The notes under the pieces: model-generated
Told to the model about the DNA's origin: nothing
Database searches by the model: none
Seen by the model: the letters and a program-made list of their open reading frames with translations, nothing else
In this document: positions 10,861-21,500 of the stretch, piece after piece
How the letters are laid out: each line of letters starts with the position of its first letter
Numbering within the stretch: position 1 is the first letter of the stretch
Translations under genes and position numbers: made by a program
Source: Polytrichum commune
Lineage: Eukaryota > Streptophyta > Polytrichopsida > Polytrichales > Polytrichaceae
Reading direction: 5' to 3'
Assembly: GCA_950295325.1 (NCBI GenBank)
Contig: OX485803.1
Location: 23,248,001 to 23,312,000 of the forward strand
DNA length: 64,000 bases

Positions 10861-13300
10861 TGCAAAACCCTGCAGATACCAGGATTGAATCCCACAACAA
10901 TTGTTAGAAGTGTTTGTGATCGAGCCCAAAAATGATCAGATAATACAAACCCTTGCCAGCAAATCTTTGCCGCCTGCTTTGTCATGTAGCGTGCATCATC
11001 ACACACCTCTAGATGCATATATGATCAACACTGATTTCACACTGATTCAATCGCATCGAACTACAACATTGAATCAATGTCTACTGTACCTAGGGTTGCA
11101 ATTTTTAATAAATTATATCCACATTGTATAATTGCAAGATGTAAAAGGATGATTATTCAAATGTAAATTGAATCAATGTTTAATGAATAAGCAACTGAAC
11201 GCTGCTTTAGCACTTTGAAGATGTTAATCCATGAAGGGTATGTCACGACGTTGACTCAAGATTAAATCCTGGTCACTTGCATTTTAAGATGATAGCACAG
11301 CCATATAACATCCTTGGACCATATTGATAGAATACATTTGTCAAGTAGACCAAGACTGAAATTCTGAGTATATGATCTCACCACCATTTCACAATATCAA
11401 CACACAAAGTTTTCACAGAGGTACAAGGACAGTGATTGACCAAATAAAGGGTTACATGTAGTTCAAAAAAAATTCAAAAAAATAAACAAAAACCTCTGAC
11501 AACCCTCTGTCCCCACAAGAGTCGGTAATAAGGCAAACTCCTAAAATTTTGGGGTTGAGAATCACACGGACTCAGCCCAGAAGAGCCAGATTTCACGCAG
11601 CTATGAAGTTGTTCAATTCACTTCCTCAAGACTCCGACCACCCACAATTGGATAAACCCAAAACTCAATCTGCGATTGCCAATGTAAAACGCTCCCAAAA
11701 ACTAAACAACATCAATAAAAACGAATTGAGGAGCAACGAAAACCTCATGAGCGCATATTTGCAACAAATTAAATGACAAGAGAAGCAACGTCAAAATTAA
11801 AGGACCAGCGGACAAATGAAGTGACCCATAGCCTCAATTGGATGGACAGATTCACCAAGCCCAATTGCAATAACACCCATCTATTTCCTAACCTTCCAAA
11901 ATTTCAGTCTCTTCAGCTCATCTCTTGCAAGCCTGCCGGCACCGGAACTCGAAGAAAAAATTGATCACTTCCACACACTTCTAAATTTTGAAAAATGAAA
12001 CCAACTTACGTTTTCTCGATACAGAGTTCAATTCAACCTACTGGAACTTGTTGCTATCAGAGTCTGATCCTCAAGGGTCTGCAGGAAGTTGAAGAGTTGA
12101 GTTAGCTTGCTCACTTCACTTGCAGAATCCCTCTCAGCTCTGCATCCACCGCCTAACTCACTGCCGCTAAGCTAATCTGCAAACACATACATAGCTTACT
12201 TACAGATTTAAGCTCAATTGTGTGGAGCATGGGGAAGACGATGTTCTCTCTTTCCGACACCGAATGATCCTTTGGCCCCCACGTGTAACACGCTTCCTTG
12301 GAGGTAAAAATTCTCACTTAAAACTTGCCCAAAGTAAACCCTAAGGTGCCCTTTACACTACACCGTTTATAGTATTTAGTGCCACTTACACTATTTGCGA
12401 AGGCCTACACTAGATGCCTAGAGGTCTCAAAGTGTCACATTCGCTAATTATCAATATGTTATTATTTGTCAACACAAGTAACTTTTTAAAGTGATAAAGT
12501 ATTTATATCATGACATTTAGGGTAGCACATTGGGATACTTGAGATGATATGATAGCTTTGCTTTTTAGTATGCATGGGGAAGACGTTATTGAGCATACTA
12601 ATGACAAGTGTCGTGTGTTTACATTTTAGTATGTTAGAGGAAGAATTCTTGAGCATACTCATGTCAAGTGTCATTTGTGTACGCTTTAGTCAACTTGTAG
12701 ATTGTTGTGTAACATAGGCATACACCTCATATTAAAGTACTCATGCCAAGATATAAGTAAAGCACGCTTCAACATCAAGTGTCATGAATCGACACTAATG
12801 GTGAAGTTGTTGATCATTAGTGTAGCCCAACATACACCTCAAAATAGGGTAAACAACACTATTATGCATGTGACACTAAATATCATGAGGAATGTATGTT
12901 GATTATGAACTACATAATGGACAAGAGGAGAGTGGATGACGAGCTATGGGATCGGTGAGTCATCCACCAATTCGATTTGGTTATTAGTCATAATTGGTCA
13001 TATATCCAACAATACTCTTGCATTTTTTTCTCTCCACTTACTAGACATTTCATCCATAACCTAGAGTTTACATCCATGAGCAGACCAGTTATATCCCATA
13101 GCATGCAAAAGTCACTAGATGTCTTGGTGCTATAGCCACTCGTCATCCACTTTTCTCTTGTTTATTATGTAGTCCATAACCACTCATTTCATGAACCAAA
13201 TGTGGAATTATGGATGATATTGTGACTCCACGAACACAAAATGATGACAAATTTTGTTAAACCTTCTGCTCTTCGACGAATGATTGGTTATGGTGAATAT
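10861..13300. other. Upstream region of the QRT3-like gene, no further gene seen
   Basis: No gene is supported. On the minus strand, 12000-12300 looks like promoter or 5'-UTR sequence: a CACGTG core at 12279-12284, purine-rich leader sequence, and a possible small UTR intron (donor GTAAGT near 12200). This could be the distal leader of the QRT3-like gene or of an unidentified minus-strand transcript. The open frame at 11549-11776 lacks an ATG and a domain. Confidence 0.35.
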
Positions 13301-13640
13301 TATAAGCCACACAATTGAGCTTATATCCACACTAAAAACATTAAGGATGATATTGTGGGTGCACATTGTTTACTTGCACACATCTTAACATCAAAGGTCC
13401 ATGTTGTAGGTTATAACATCTCTATTGGATTGAAAATAATGTGCATTTGAGAAATTTCCAACACGAGTTGTGTTTCATAGCACTCAGGTAGCACCTAGGT
13501 AGCACTTACCAAGGGGGAGTGTGAAGATGTTGATATTGTGTATGTTCGGGCATTTTCATTTGAAGCCAAAATAAAACCTAAATCATGATCCCATGTCTAT
13601 AATTAGCCTAATGAGGTTAGATTAAGATGAATCAACAACC
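13300..13640 (+). mobile_element. Candidate 3' end of an LTR retrotransposon (PPT and LTR start)
   Basis: The purine run AAGGGGGAG (13511-13519) is followed directly by TGTGAAGATGTTGATATTG. This is the usual arrangement of a polypurine tract and 3' LTR start in Ty1/copia elements. Sequence upstream is full of stop codons and no clear RNase H was recognised. A block near 13625 (ATCAACAACCAACCTATAG) recurs near 31770. The LTR end and a second LTR were not found, so this is a degraded fragment. Confidence 0.35.
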
Positions 13641-15089
13641 AACCTATAGAGTGTATAAGCTTTTACCGCACCCCCCCCCCCAAATGGTAGGTGTTGGGAA
13701 AGAAATCTTCCAACCTAAAAGAAGAAGGTGGTTTTATCACAAGGGCATGAGAAGTGCAAGTAGGGTTGCACACTATGTTCTTGCATGACAATGTATAGTA
13801 TGGTCCACACTATAGGGTTGCCCAAGGTAAGTTACAATTTACATCAACCCACCTTATTTACCATAATCAATGCATAGGGGTCGAAGAGGTTGAAGAAAGG
13901 CGCCTCCTCATGATTAGCGGGAGGCCTCTTCCTCACACTTGCTCACTCATGAACTCCACTTTACACTTCAACCTTTAACTTTAAAGCTTGAGCCTTTCAC
14001 CATGCTTACCATGCTTATACAAATGTAGCCCCCAAGCCAATGGGCTTTCAATCATTCAAAGTTGATTTATCACGAATTCTCCTTTTTTAAGCACCAATTA
14101 TCTCCTTGTGTGACTTACACTTTGCAACCCTATATTATAGCCCACAATATAGTGACATTATCACGCATGAAAACAACGTGCAATGTTAGTTACACTTGAA
14201 TATTCAACTATAGTGTTCTCCCTCTTAAGTACGCACCCGTTTAAGTACGCATCCCCATTAAGTGCACAATTTTTTTTGACAAAAATCAAGGTTCATACTT
14301 TATTGTTTGAACATGTCACGCAAAGTCATTTGCCGCGAATGCATGAATTTTTCACGCTTGACATTCAATGTCAGTTTGTAAACGTTTCGCTAAAACGACT
14401 CGAACGATCATCGCAATTCATCATACATATGTCCAACTTCCGTTTGAACATCAAAGCAAAGCAATTGGTCGTCGATGTCGAGGATAGTGTTGTGTAGAGC
14501 TTCAAAAGCCTTTGAAGTCGGTAGCACTTTCAGATTCAACAAATGTCTCGATAAGTTGGATTTCGTCATCGATAGGTGGATTCATGTTGCAATTCATCGA
14601 ATCATAGAGTCTAGAAAGCGATATGAGTAAAGTATGCACCTACCAACTAAGTGTGCATCAATGGCTCCGGTTCAAAGTGTGTACTTAAGCATGAGATTAA
14701 TGTACTTGTGTATGTTCATCTTCTTTCACTTCTAGTTTGTGAACAAGGGTTCAACAAAAAGCAATTGAGAATACAAAACTAAAAAAACTTTATTTCACTT
14801 CCTATGCCCAAGAATCTAGGGAGAAAATATAAAATATTGACATATATGTGTTTATTGAAGGTAGATGTAGTTGACCTTTGCATGGTAAATGTGCCCAAAT
14901 GCCTAAGAACACAATAATTGGTGTATGTAGAAAAGAGCACAAGAAGGTCTACAAGATAGAGTGTTTCTTTGTGGAATGCGACCACAATTTGAAGGAGATA
15001 TCATTACTTGTTTCTTAGACCTCTAATGTTTTTTTTAGTGTGGGTTGGTGTAATGTAACTAGAATTATCAAGGAATATTCTAACTACAT
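13640..15089. other. Gene-free stretch
   Basis: It contains a poly-C run at about 13670, several copies of the phrase TAAGTACGCA(C/T)CC near 14230, and one unrecognised open frame (14183-14497) without splice context. No gene, RNA or complete element is supported. Confidence 0.4.
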
Positions 15090-15868
15090 GTGTCAGTGTG
15101 TAAGCAGAGAAAGATGAGAGCTAGACAACTCTCAGTTGAGGATGAATGGAAAGGAATAAGACAACTCCAGATTGACAACATGTGCACTGGAGTTAGACAG
15201 CTCCGCATTTAGTGCATTGGAACTAGACCATTCCAATTGAGAACATGTGCATGTGAGTTAGACAACTCTCGATGAGGTGCACAGGAGTTAGACCACTCCA
15301 TATTTGGAAAGATGAATGTTATTCATTGGAGTTAGACAACTCTCAATGAATACATAAAGCTAGTTGGAATTAGACAGTTCCAACTAAGAGAAAGGTTGGA
15401 TGAACCAAGTTGGAATTAGACAGTTCCAATTGGAATAAAGGATGGATGTATTTAGTTGGAATTAGACAGTTCCAACTAGAAAGAAGAATGGATGAATCCA
15501 ATTGGAATTAGACAGTTCCAATTGGAAGAATGGAATTGAGATAAGAGATGAAAAAAGATTCTAGAAGAACTAAAGATAGAAGATTCATAGTAGAACTATG
15601 AGATAGAGCTATGAATAGAATACTTTTACTATATGTAAATATAGAAAGTAAAAGTAGTGCTTCGGCATAAGAGGAAGCTCGGGGGAGGAGAGAGGATTTT
15701 TTTTGTTTCTCTCTTATGGTCGGGTGGTAGAGCTTCTTTGACCAAACCTTATTTGGTTGCGGTTTTGTACTTAGAAGAAGAAATAAAATTGGTGTTTGTT
15801 TCAATTCTTTACTTTGAGATTTTGTTGTCAAGAAACAAATTGCCAACTGGAGAGAGGTTCGTAACAGT
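15090..15868 (+). mobile_element. LTR-like block (candidate solo or orphan LTR)
   Basis: The block starts TGTCAGTGTG and ends GGTTCGTAACA. It is followed by TTGGTAGC, which resembles the TGGTATC start of an initiator-Met tRNA primer-binding site. Its first half holds the palindromic repeat array described separately, and its second half has a T-rich stretch and an AATAAA-type signal near 15782. This order (upstream repeats, polyadenylation signal, CA end, primer site) fits a Ty1/copia LTR. No internal region follows and no target-site duplication is obvious. Confidence 0.4.
15118..15521. repeat. Array of 11 short interrupted palindromes
   Basis: The core (T)GGA(A/G)TTAGACA(G/A)(C/T)TCC(A) occurs at about 15118, 15153, 15187, 15218, 15255, 15284, 15328, 15364, 15410, 15456 and 15502. 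Each unit is an inverted repeat of GGA-type arms around TTAGACAG. The last four are identical (TTGGAA, eight bases, TTCCAA) and spaced exactly 46 bp apart. Spacers between the last copies share (A)GGATGGATG. Earlier copies are diverged and spaced 29-44 bp. Confidence 0.85.
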
Positions 15869-17250
15869 TGGTAGCTAGTGTGCACCCATAATACTATCCC
15901 TAATGTTTTTAATGTGGATATCTCGTTATAATGCAACCCACACTATTTACTATAGTCAATGTAGTTGGAGTGTAACATGAGTGACCAACTTCCACCTTGT
16001 CATGGTCTCCACATAAAACAAGTTACCTAGCACTAATGGGGTATTTAATGGGGGGATATTTATGCATGTCTCAATATCTTTTTCCCTCCTTATTTGTAGA
16101 TAAAAACTACTTTGATGTATATTTTAGCACCCTATATTTATCTATAATTGTTTAGATATGCTAATTTTTGGCACAATAATTTTTTTATAAATGACACAAG
16201 TGCCAAATAGTGGACAGAATACTATAGCATTGCGACACTAACTATGTGAGCAACAAACATTCCATATCATTCAAATTGTCGTTCATTTGGTTTTAATCAA
16301 TGTTACCAATCCCAAATCATTCAAAGTACCATTCAAAACACAACCAATAACCCTTGGATACTAGTTAAAGGGTCCCACATGTTCAGCGTCATTGCAAAAC
16401 CCAACGGCCATTGAGGGAACGCCAACACATTCCTTCCCCCAAAAAAATCCCACGACATTTCCCTCCGTACTAAATGCGCTTGATTCAAATTTGGACAGAA
16501 ACTACACACTTCCTCATCTAGGTAGTGAAACCCATAATTATCCTACTGATCCTACTACACACTTTCAATGGGATCCTATGTCTATAACCCTATTTTTTTC
16601 TCGATTGATTACTAAAATGGAGGAAGTATCCATCACCCTATTTTACATATAATCATGTAGGGGACATATTTCCAATGCTATGGTAGACCTAACAAAATGA
16701 CAGATCTTACCCTAAACAAATTAAATTGACCTTTTTTTTTATTTTTAATCTCACGTGGTTTTCTAAAATTCCGATAGTCGCCTCCCCAGTATCAAACTGC
16801 ATTGCTATGGGAACAAATCAAATGAGATGTTTATTCCCAAGATGGCACACGTGACGAGGGAGATGGGCGACAAAGAATTAGCAGTCACGCACACACGTGG
16901 CCACATTGAGGCCACGTTGCATCACTTGTTACAATGATTGTGAACCACAATAGTTTTAGAGCAACCACATTTTCGAAATCAATGTGGTCCATAATAATAA
17001 TCAAAGTCAACAACCATTTTGATACTAACATGTGTATTGTGCATAGATATCTATCACATCAACTTTGTCAACTTTGTTTGGATCCAAATCAATATGTATT
17101 ATAAAGGTGTTAACGAAAATGTAATTTGTTTGTTCCCTCGCAATGGGAAATAGTGTTTGCCTCCCAATTGAAGATGCGTACACGCTTGGAAGAAGGAGAA
17201 TGATTTATTATTGTTAGCTTTAGGTACCTACTAACTAGCAACCATCAGCG
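15869..17250. other. Gene-free stretch
   Basis: The sequence is AT-rich with no gene seen. The open frame 16392-16652 has low-complexity composition and no homology I recognise. Near 16890-16920 there is an imperfect GTGGCCAC-centred inverted repeat. Confidence 0.4.
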
Positions 17251-17756
17251 GCAAAAGGTTTAGCTTTGAAGGGAAGCTTGTATTGTTTTAGAAAAGAATA
17301 CGTGCAAGTCCATTGTTGGGGTGAGTCGCAACATGCACGAGGGAGCATGCATGGAAGAAGGGTTTAGAAGGGAGATAAACATTAAAAAACATAGCTTACA
17401 TAGTCATCAATTTCCAAGTGTTTTTGCTCGTTGCCTCTCAAATTGATGTACTCCACCTTCATTATGGACCATACTAAACAGGGGACCGCAATGAGTGAGG
17501 TAAGTGGCTGTCCTCACTAGGTCAATATACTAGTTTAGATTGACAAGGAGAGGGAATGTGAAAACGGAGAGGGAGCTTATAGTATTATGGAGAAGAAGGC
17601 ATGCATGCTGGCAACTTCATTGCTAGGGTGAGTCACAACATGCAAGAGGGAGTATGCATGCAGGAAGGGAGAAGAACAATAGATAATTGAATTCAAAAAT
17701 CAATTTCCAAACAATATTGCATATCACTTCTCAAATTGATGTAATCCACCTTCATT

Positions 17757-17795
17757 GTGAACCACACTAACCACACTAACCACACTAACCACATT
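17757..17795. repeat. 9-bp tandem repeat (ACCACACTA)n
   Basis: About four head-to-tail copies of ACCACACTA lie between copies B and C of the DDB1 upstream duplication. Confidence 0.8.
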
Positions 17796-18160
17796 ATTTG
17801 AGGTAAATGACTACCCTCGCTAAGTTAATGAACTACACTACTTATTGTATTTAATGTCATATGGTATTTTATGCCATTTATTGAAACAAAGTTTGGCATA
17901 TTATGCATCCTAACAATTGTGTAGTGACTATTGTCACGGTCGATTCGAATTGGATGAAAGATCACTTTTTATGTGACATTAATTGCAACACTGTAAATCT
18001 ATGATGCCCTAAAGTTTATGAAAGGAATGAAAGATTATGGTCGGTTTTATATTTAGTGTTGGTGACACTACATGGGCAGTTTACAATTAGCATTGAACCA
18101 AGACAAATAGAATTGGTGACACTACATTACAATAGTGAGTGCAGTTTGAATTGCGGTGGG

Positions 18161-18250
18161 AAGGGAACGCGAGAACGGAGGACAAGGAACGTGAGAACGG
18201 AGGGAAGGGAACGTGAGAACGGGGGGAAGGGAACGTGAGAACGGAGGGGG
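18161..18250. repeat. Minisatellite of about 21-22 bp in the DDB1 upstream region
   Basis: Four tandem copies of a unit close to AAGGGAACGTGAGAACGGAG lie about 340-430 bp before the DDB1 start codon. Each copy holds an AACGTGAG core. The repeat grades into GGGGGAGCTCGTAGG of the proximal upstream copy. Confidence 0.85.
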
Positions 18251-18349
18251 AGCTCGTAGGGTTGCGGAGATGAAGGCAGGCAGGCTGGCAGCCTCCCCGC
18301 TGAGGTAAGCGTAGCAGGCAGGCGGGAGGGAGCAGACCGCGGGAGGGAA

Positions 18350-18405
18350 GAAGAAAGAAAGAAAGAAAGAAAGAAAGGAAGGAAGGAAGGAAGGAAGAAA
18401 GGAGC
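18350..18405. repeat. (GAAA)n(GGAA)n microsatellite
   Basis: A purine tract of AAAGAAAG units passes into GGAAGGAA units in the probable DDB1 5' leader. A long open frame on the opposite strand through this tract is an artefact of the repeat. Confidence 0.85.
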
Positions 18406-18587
18406 GAGGCAGTAAGTAATTTAACTAAGTGATCTATTTGCTTCCAAGCCTTTTTGCTCATTCTCTCATCGCCTCTGTCCAGACAGAGTGAGGAGGAAAT
18501 TGCAGCCGGAGCTCGCCGGCCGACCGACCGAGCGAACCAATTTTCGGCCTCGCCGGTGGCGGGAGCAGGCAGAAGCAGCGGGGCGCA

Positions 18588-21500
18588 ATGAGTGGCTGGA
18601 ATTATGTAGTGACGGCGCACAAGCCCACCAACGTGACGCACTCCTGCGTCGGATACTTCACCAACCCGCAGGAGCTCAACCTCATCGTCGCGTATCCATT
18701 CCCAATTCTCCACCCCCCTTCCTCCCATCGTAATTTTCATTTCATTTCTTAAAGTGTGGCTCAAATGATCGCCAAATGGGGAGAACGTATTCCAGACAGG
18801 AATTGAGGTCGGTGTTGGTTGCATGGCTTGTGGTAGGTCTCTCTCGTGTTGAAAAAAAAGGCTCCTCGGGAAAGTTCGGAGGAATCGAGGTAGGGTGTGT
18901 TTGGTGGCATTAGGTTTTTTTGGGTTTGACCTTTTTTCCTGTGTACGGTTTTGGGGTGTAGAATGATTTTTGGTTTGTGCAATGTGAGCAATACTTGTGC
19001 ACTTGTACAGGAGGGAGATGACCCTAATAGGACGAGTGAGTGGGCCTTTTTATTAAGCTGTAAACCGCAGTTCATTCTTGTGGCCTCAATCAAGAATCTG
19101 GATGCGAATTCAGATAGTGGTATCATGTCTTCATGTCGTCATGTCGCTACTACATGTTGGCTCTTCAATAATTGAAACAGAAATCAGGGTTGTCATGATA
19201 TCCTCAAATGGGTGGATCCTTAGGCTGTTTCCAGTTGACGTGTAGGTAGGGGTTACTGGGCTTGGCGTCGAGGCGTCCTGTTTCACGACTGTCTCAACCC
19301 GGAAGCACATCAGCAAATGAAGGGGTTATGCTTGTTGAAGAGAATGGGTTACCTCTATAGACTAGAATGGGTTTAATGAGGTGATGGACTCGATGACACG
19401 TTCAAATCAGGTCCTGCAATTATGGCTAGGTGTAGTTTGGTTTTTGATTTTGCTTAAGTCTCTGTAATTGGACCCAAATTTTCTTCTCCAATGAGCTGAA
19501 GCGATAGTGCTGCAGCAGGAGAAGGACTTGTGATACCTCAATGCCCATAACGTTTTGACAGCATGAAATAATAGTTCGGGAGGTGTATTGACTCATGTGT
19601 CATTAAAGTTGCTCTGTTTGCGTAAGTATGTGATATACTCTTCTTTATTCCCAACTGTCTTTGCTATTATCAGACAAGTTAGTAGTTATAGATGGTCTGT
19701 GGATCTGGTGAATTATGGATTTCTTGACTACAGCTAAAGAAAATGCACTCGAATCGAGATTCATCTGCTTTCATCAACAGGGCTACAGGTATGAGGACCT
19801 ATCACTGTTTTCAATTGAAAGAGGGGAGGTGTTAGGGTTAGCCAGATGAGATATGAGATACACGAGCCATCATGTTCACGTGCCATCTATAATTGAATGA
19901 TTGTGTGAACAACACAATGCACTGTCGAAAGTTATTGCTCTGTGATTTTGACTAAACAGCAATGGAAAGTTTAGAAGGGGATACCCAAAATGTCCATCAC
20001 AACCGCCTCCAAATAATTTTTTCTGTTTAGTCTTCAGACTCAGTAATTTTAATGTGTGAGTTTTCCTTACAATGTTGCCATCCTGCATAGAACTTGCTGT
20101 TTCTCACATATTAATTCTAGCATAGAGAGCCCTTGGCAGGCAGATCAACTTATGTGTGTGTTAACTGATTTTTGGCTCCACTAGCTTTGTCAATGATTAA
20201 CATTCAGTGCTGATACAGCACAGCTAACTTTATTATTCTTAGAGAAAAACAGTAGCTAACTGTTTCCTGCTCACTGCTCTGCAGCCCATGCTCGACGTTC
20301 CAATTTATGGTCGGATTGCCACTCTGGAGCTTTTCCGGCCCCCAGTAAGCAAACAAACTTAATGGTCTCTGTGAGAAGGGAGAAGCTTTCTGAAAGGCAT
20401 CTTTGGCTCATTGTTGACACATATCCTTTGGATTTCTAGTGCGTCAAAAGAATGCAGCAATAAGACACCTCCGGTTTGTATGCTTGAAATGGTCGTGTGA
20501 CTTGGTGAAATGGGAAGGAGCCCTCTCTTGTTGAAGTTCAGTAACTTGTTTTGGCTTTTACTCGCAGTATCTGGAGACAACAACAAAATGGGGGCAATCA
20601 TTAGATGTTGAATTTTGTGAATGTAATACAATCTGCTGGTTTACAGGGGGAGTCACAAGACGTACTTTTTATATCCTTTGAGAGATATAAATTCTGTGTT
20701 CTTCAATGGGATGCTGAAACAAGCTCACTCATGACAAGGTGATTTTTGCGGTTTTCTTATGGCCGGCCTGATTGTTGTCCTTTTTGGTTGGTCTCATGAT
20801 CATGTTTTTATCTGCAAACATTGTACCCCACTTTGCTTAATGTGCCTGTCCCAGTTTTGGAGATTTTATAATCCACTATTGAACTTTTATCATGATCAGG
20901 CTTCTTCTAAATTCTTGAAGCAGAGACTTGTTCTCCTTTGCCTCCTGTTTATTTGTGGAAAAAAGTGCCATGAGGTGTAGTGTCCACATGTTCACATTGT
21001 GTCACAGAACTGTGACTTGAAGTGGCTCACTTTTTTATTCCTCAGCTTATCTTTCTATAGAAAGTTGCTACTCATCAGGAGGAGATTGGGTTTTCATTTT
21101 TGGGGTGCAGGGCTATGGGAGACGTGTCTGACAGAATTGGTCGACCTACTGATAATGGACAGGTTTGTGGTCAATTAGTTTGTACAGTACAAGAAAGTTT
21201 GCAGGAGTCTAGATTCAAAATGAGTTTTGTGTTATCACCTGGATGAGCACCTATTTCTGTAGTCTTTATCTTAGGAGTGTATATTTTTTGTGTGTAGAGT
21301 GATTTTAAGACTTCCTGTGTACATGTTCATCATGAGTCAGTGGCCCTCAATGCAATTTCTTGTGACGATGATCAGCTTGAAAGCTGGAAGTTGAAGAATC
21401 ATTCTTCAACTTCCATCAATAATGTGTCAACTGAAACACCATAGGGGTTTAGGGTTTTGTGTATCTCTATTAATGTTTTGGATTTATTGAGTACATCTGC

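Larger units (their letters stand above)
17255..18490 (+). repeat. Three diverged copies of the DDB1 upstream region
   Basis: Copy A lies at about 17260-17480, copy B at about 17545-17775 and copy C at about 18225-18490, the last next to the DDB1 start. B and C share (G)GGAA(T/C)GTGA(A/G)AACGGAG-GGGAGCT, then GGAGA-GAAGGCA and GCTGGCA. A and B share GGGTGAGTC-CAACATGCA-GAGGGAG, TCAATTTCCAA and CTCAAATTGATGTA(A/C)TCCACCTTCATT. A and C share CCAAG..TTTTTGCTC and a following GCCTCT. The proximal copy C is GC-rich, while A and B have lost GC. Confidence 0.65.

Noticed and set aside
15118-15521. CRISPR-like array
   Set aside because: Palindromic units at regular spacing look superficially like CRISPR repeats. 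But the window is plant nuclear DNA, the spacers are partly repeated rather than unique, and the array lies in an LTR-like block.
18087-18824. 245-codon open frame on the minus strand over the DDB1 leader
   Set aside because: Its Ser/Phe/Leu runs come from the GAAA/GGAA microsatellite and minisatellite, and it is antisense to the start of DDB1. No domain is present.
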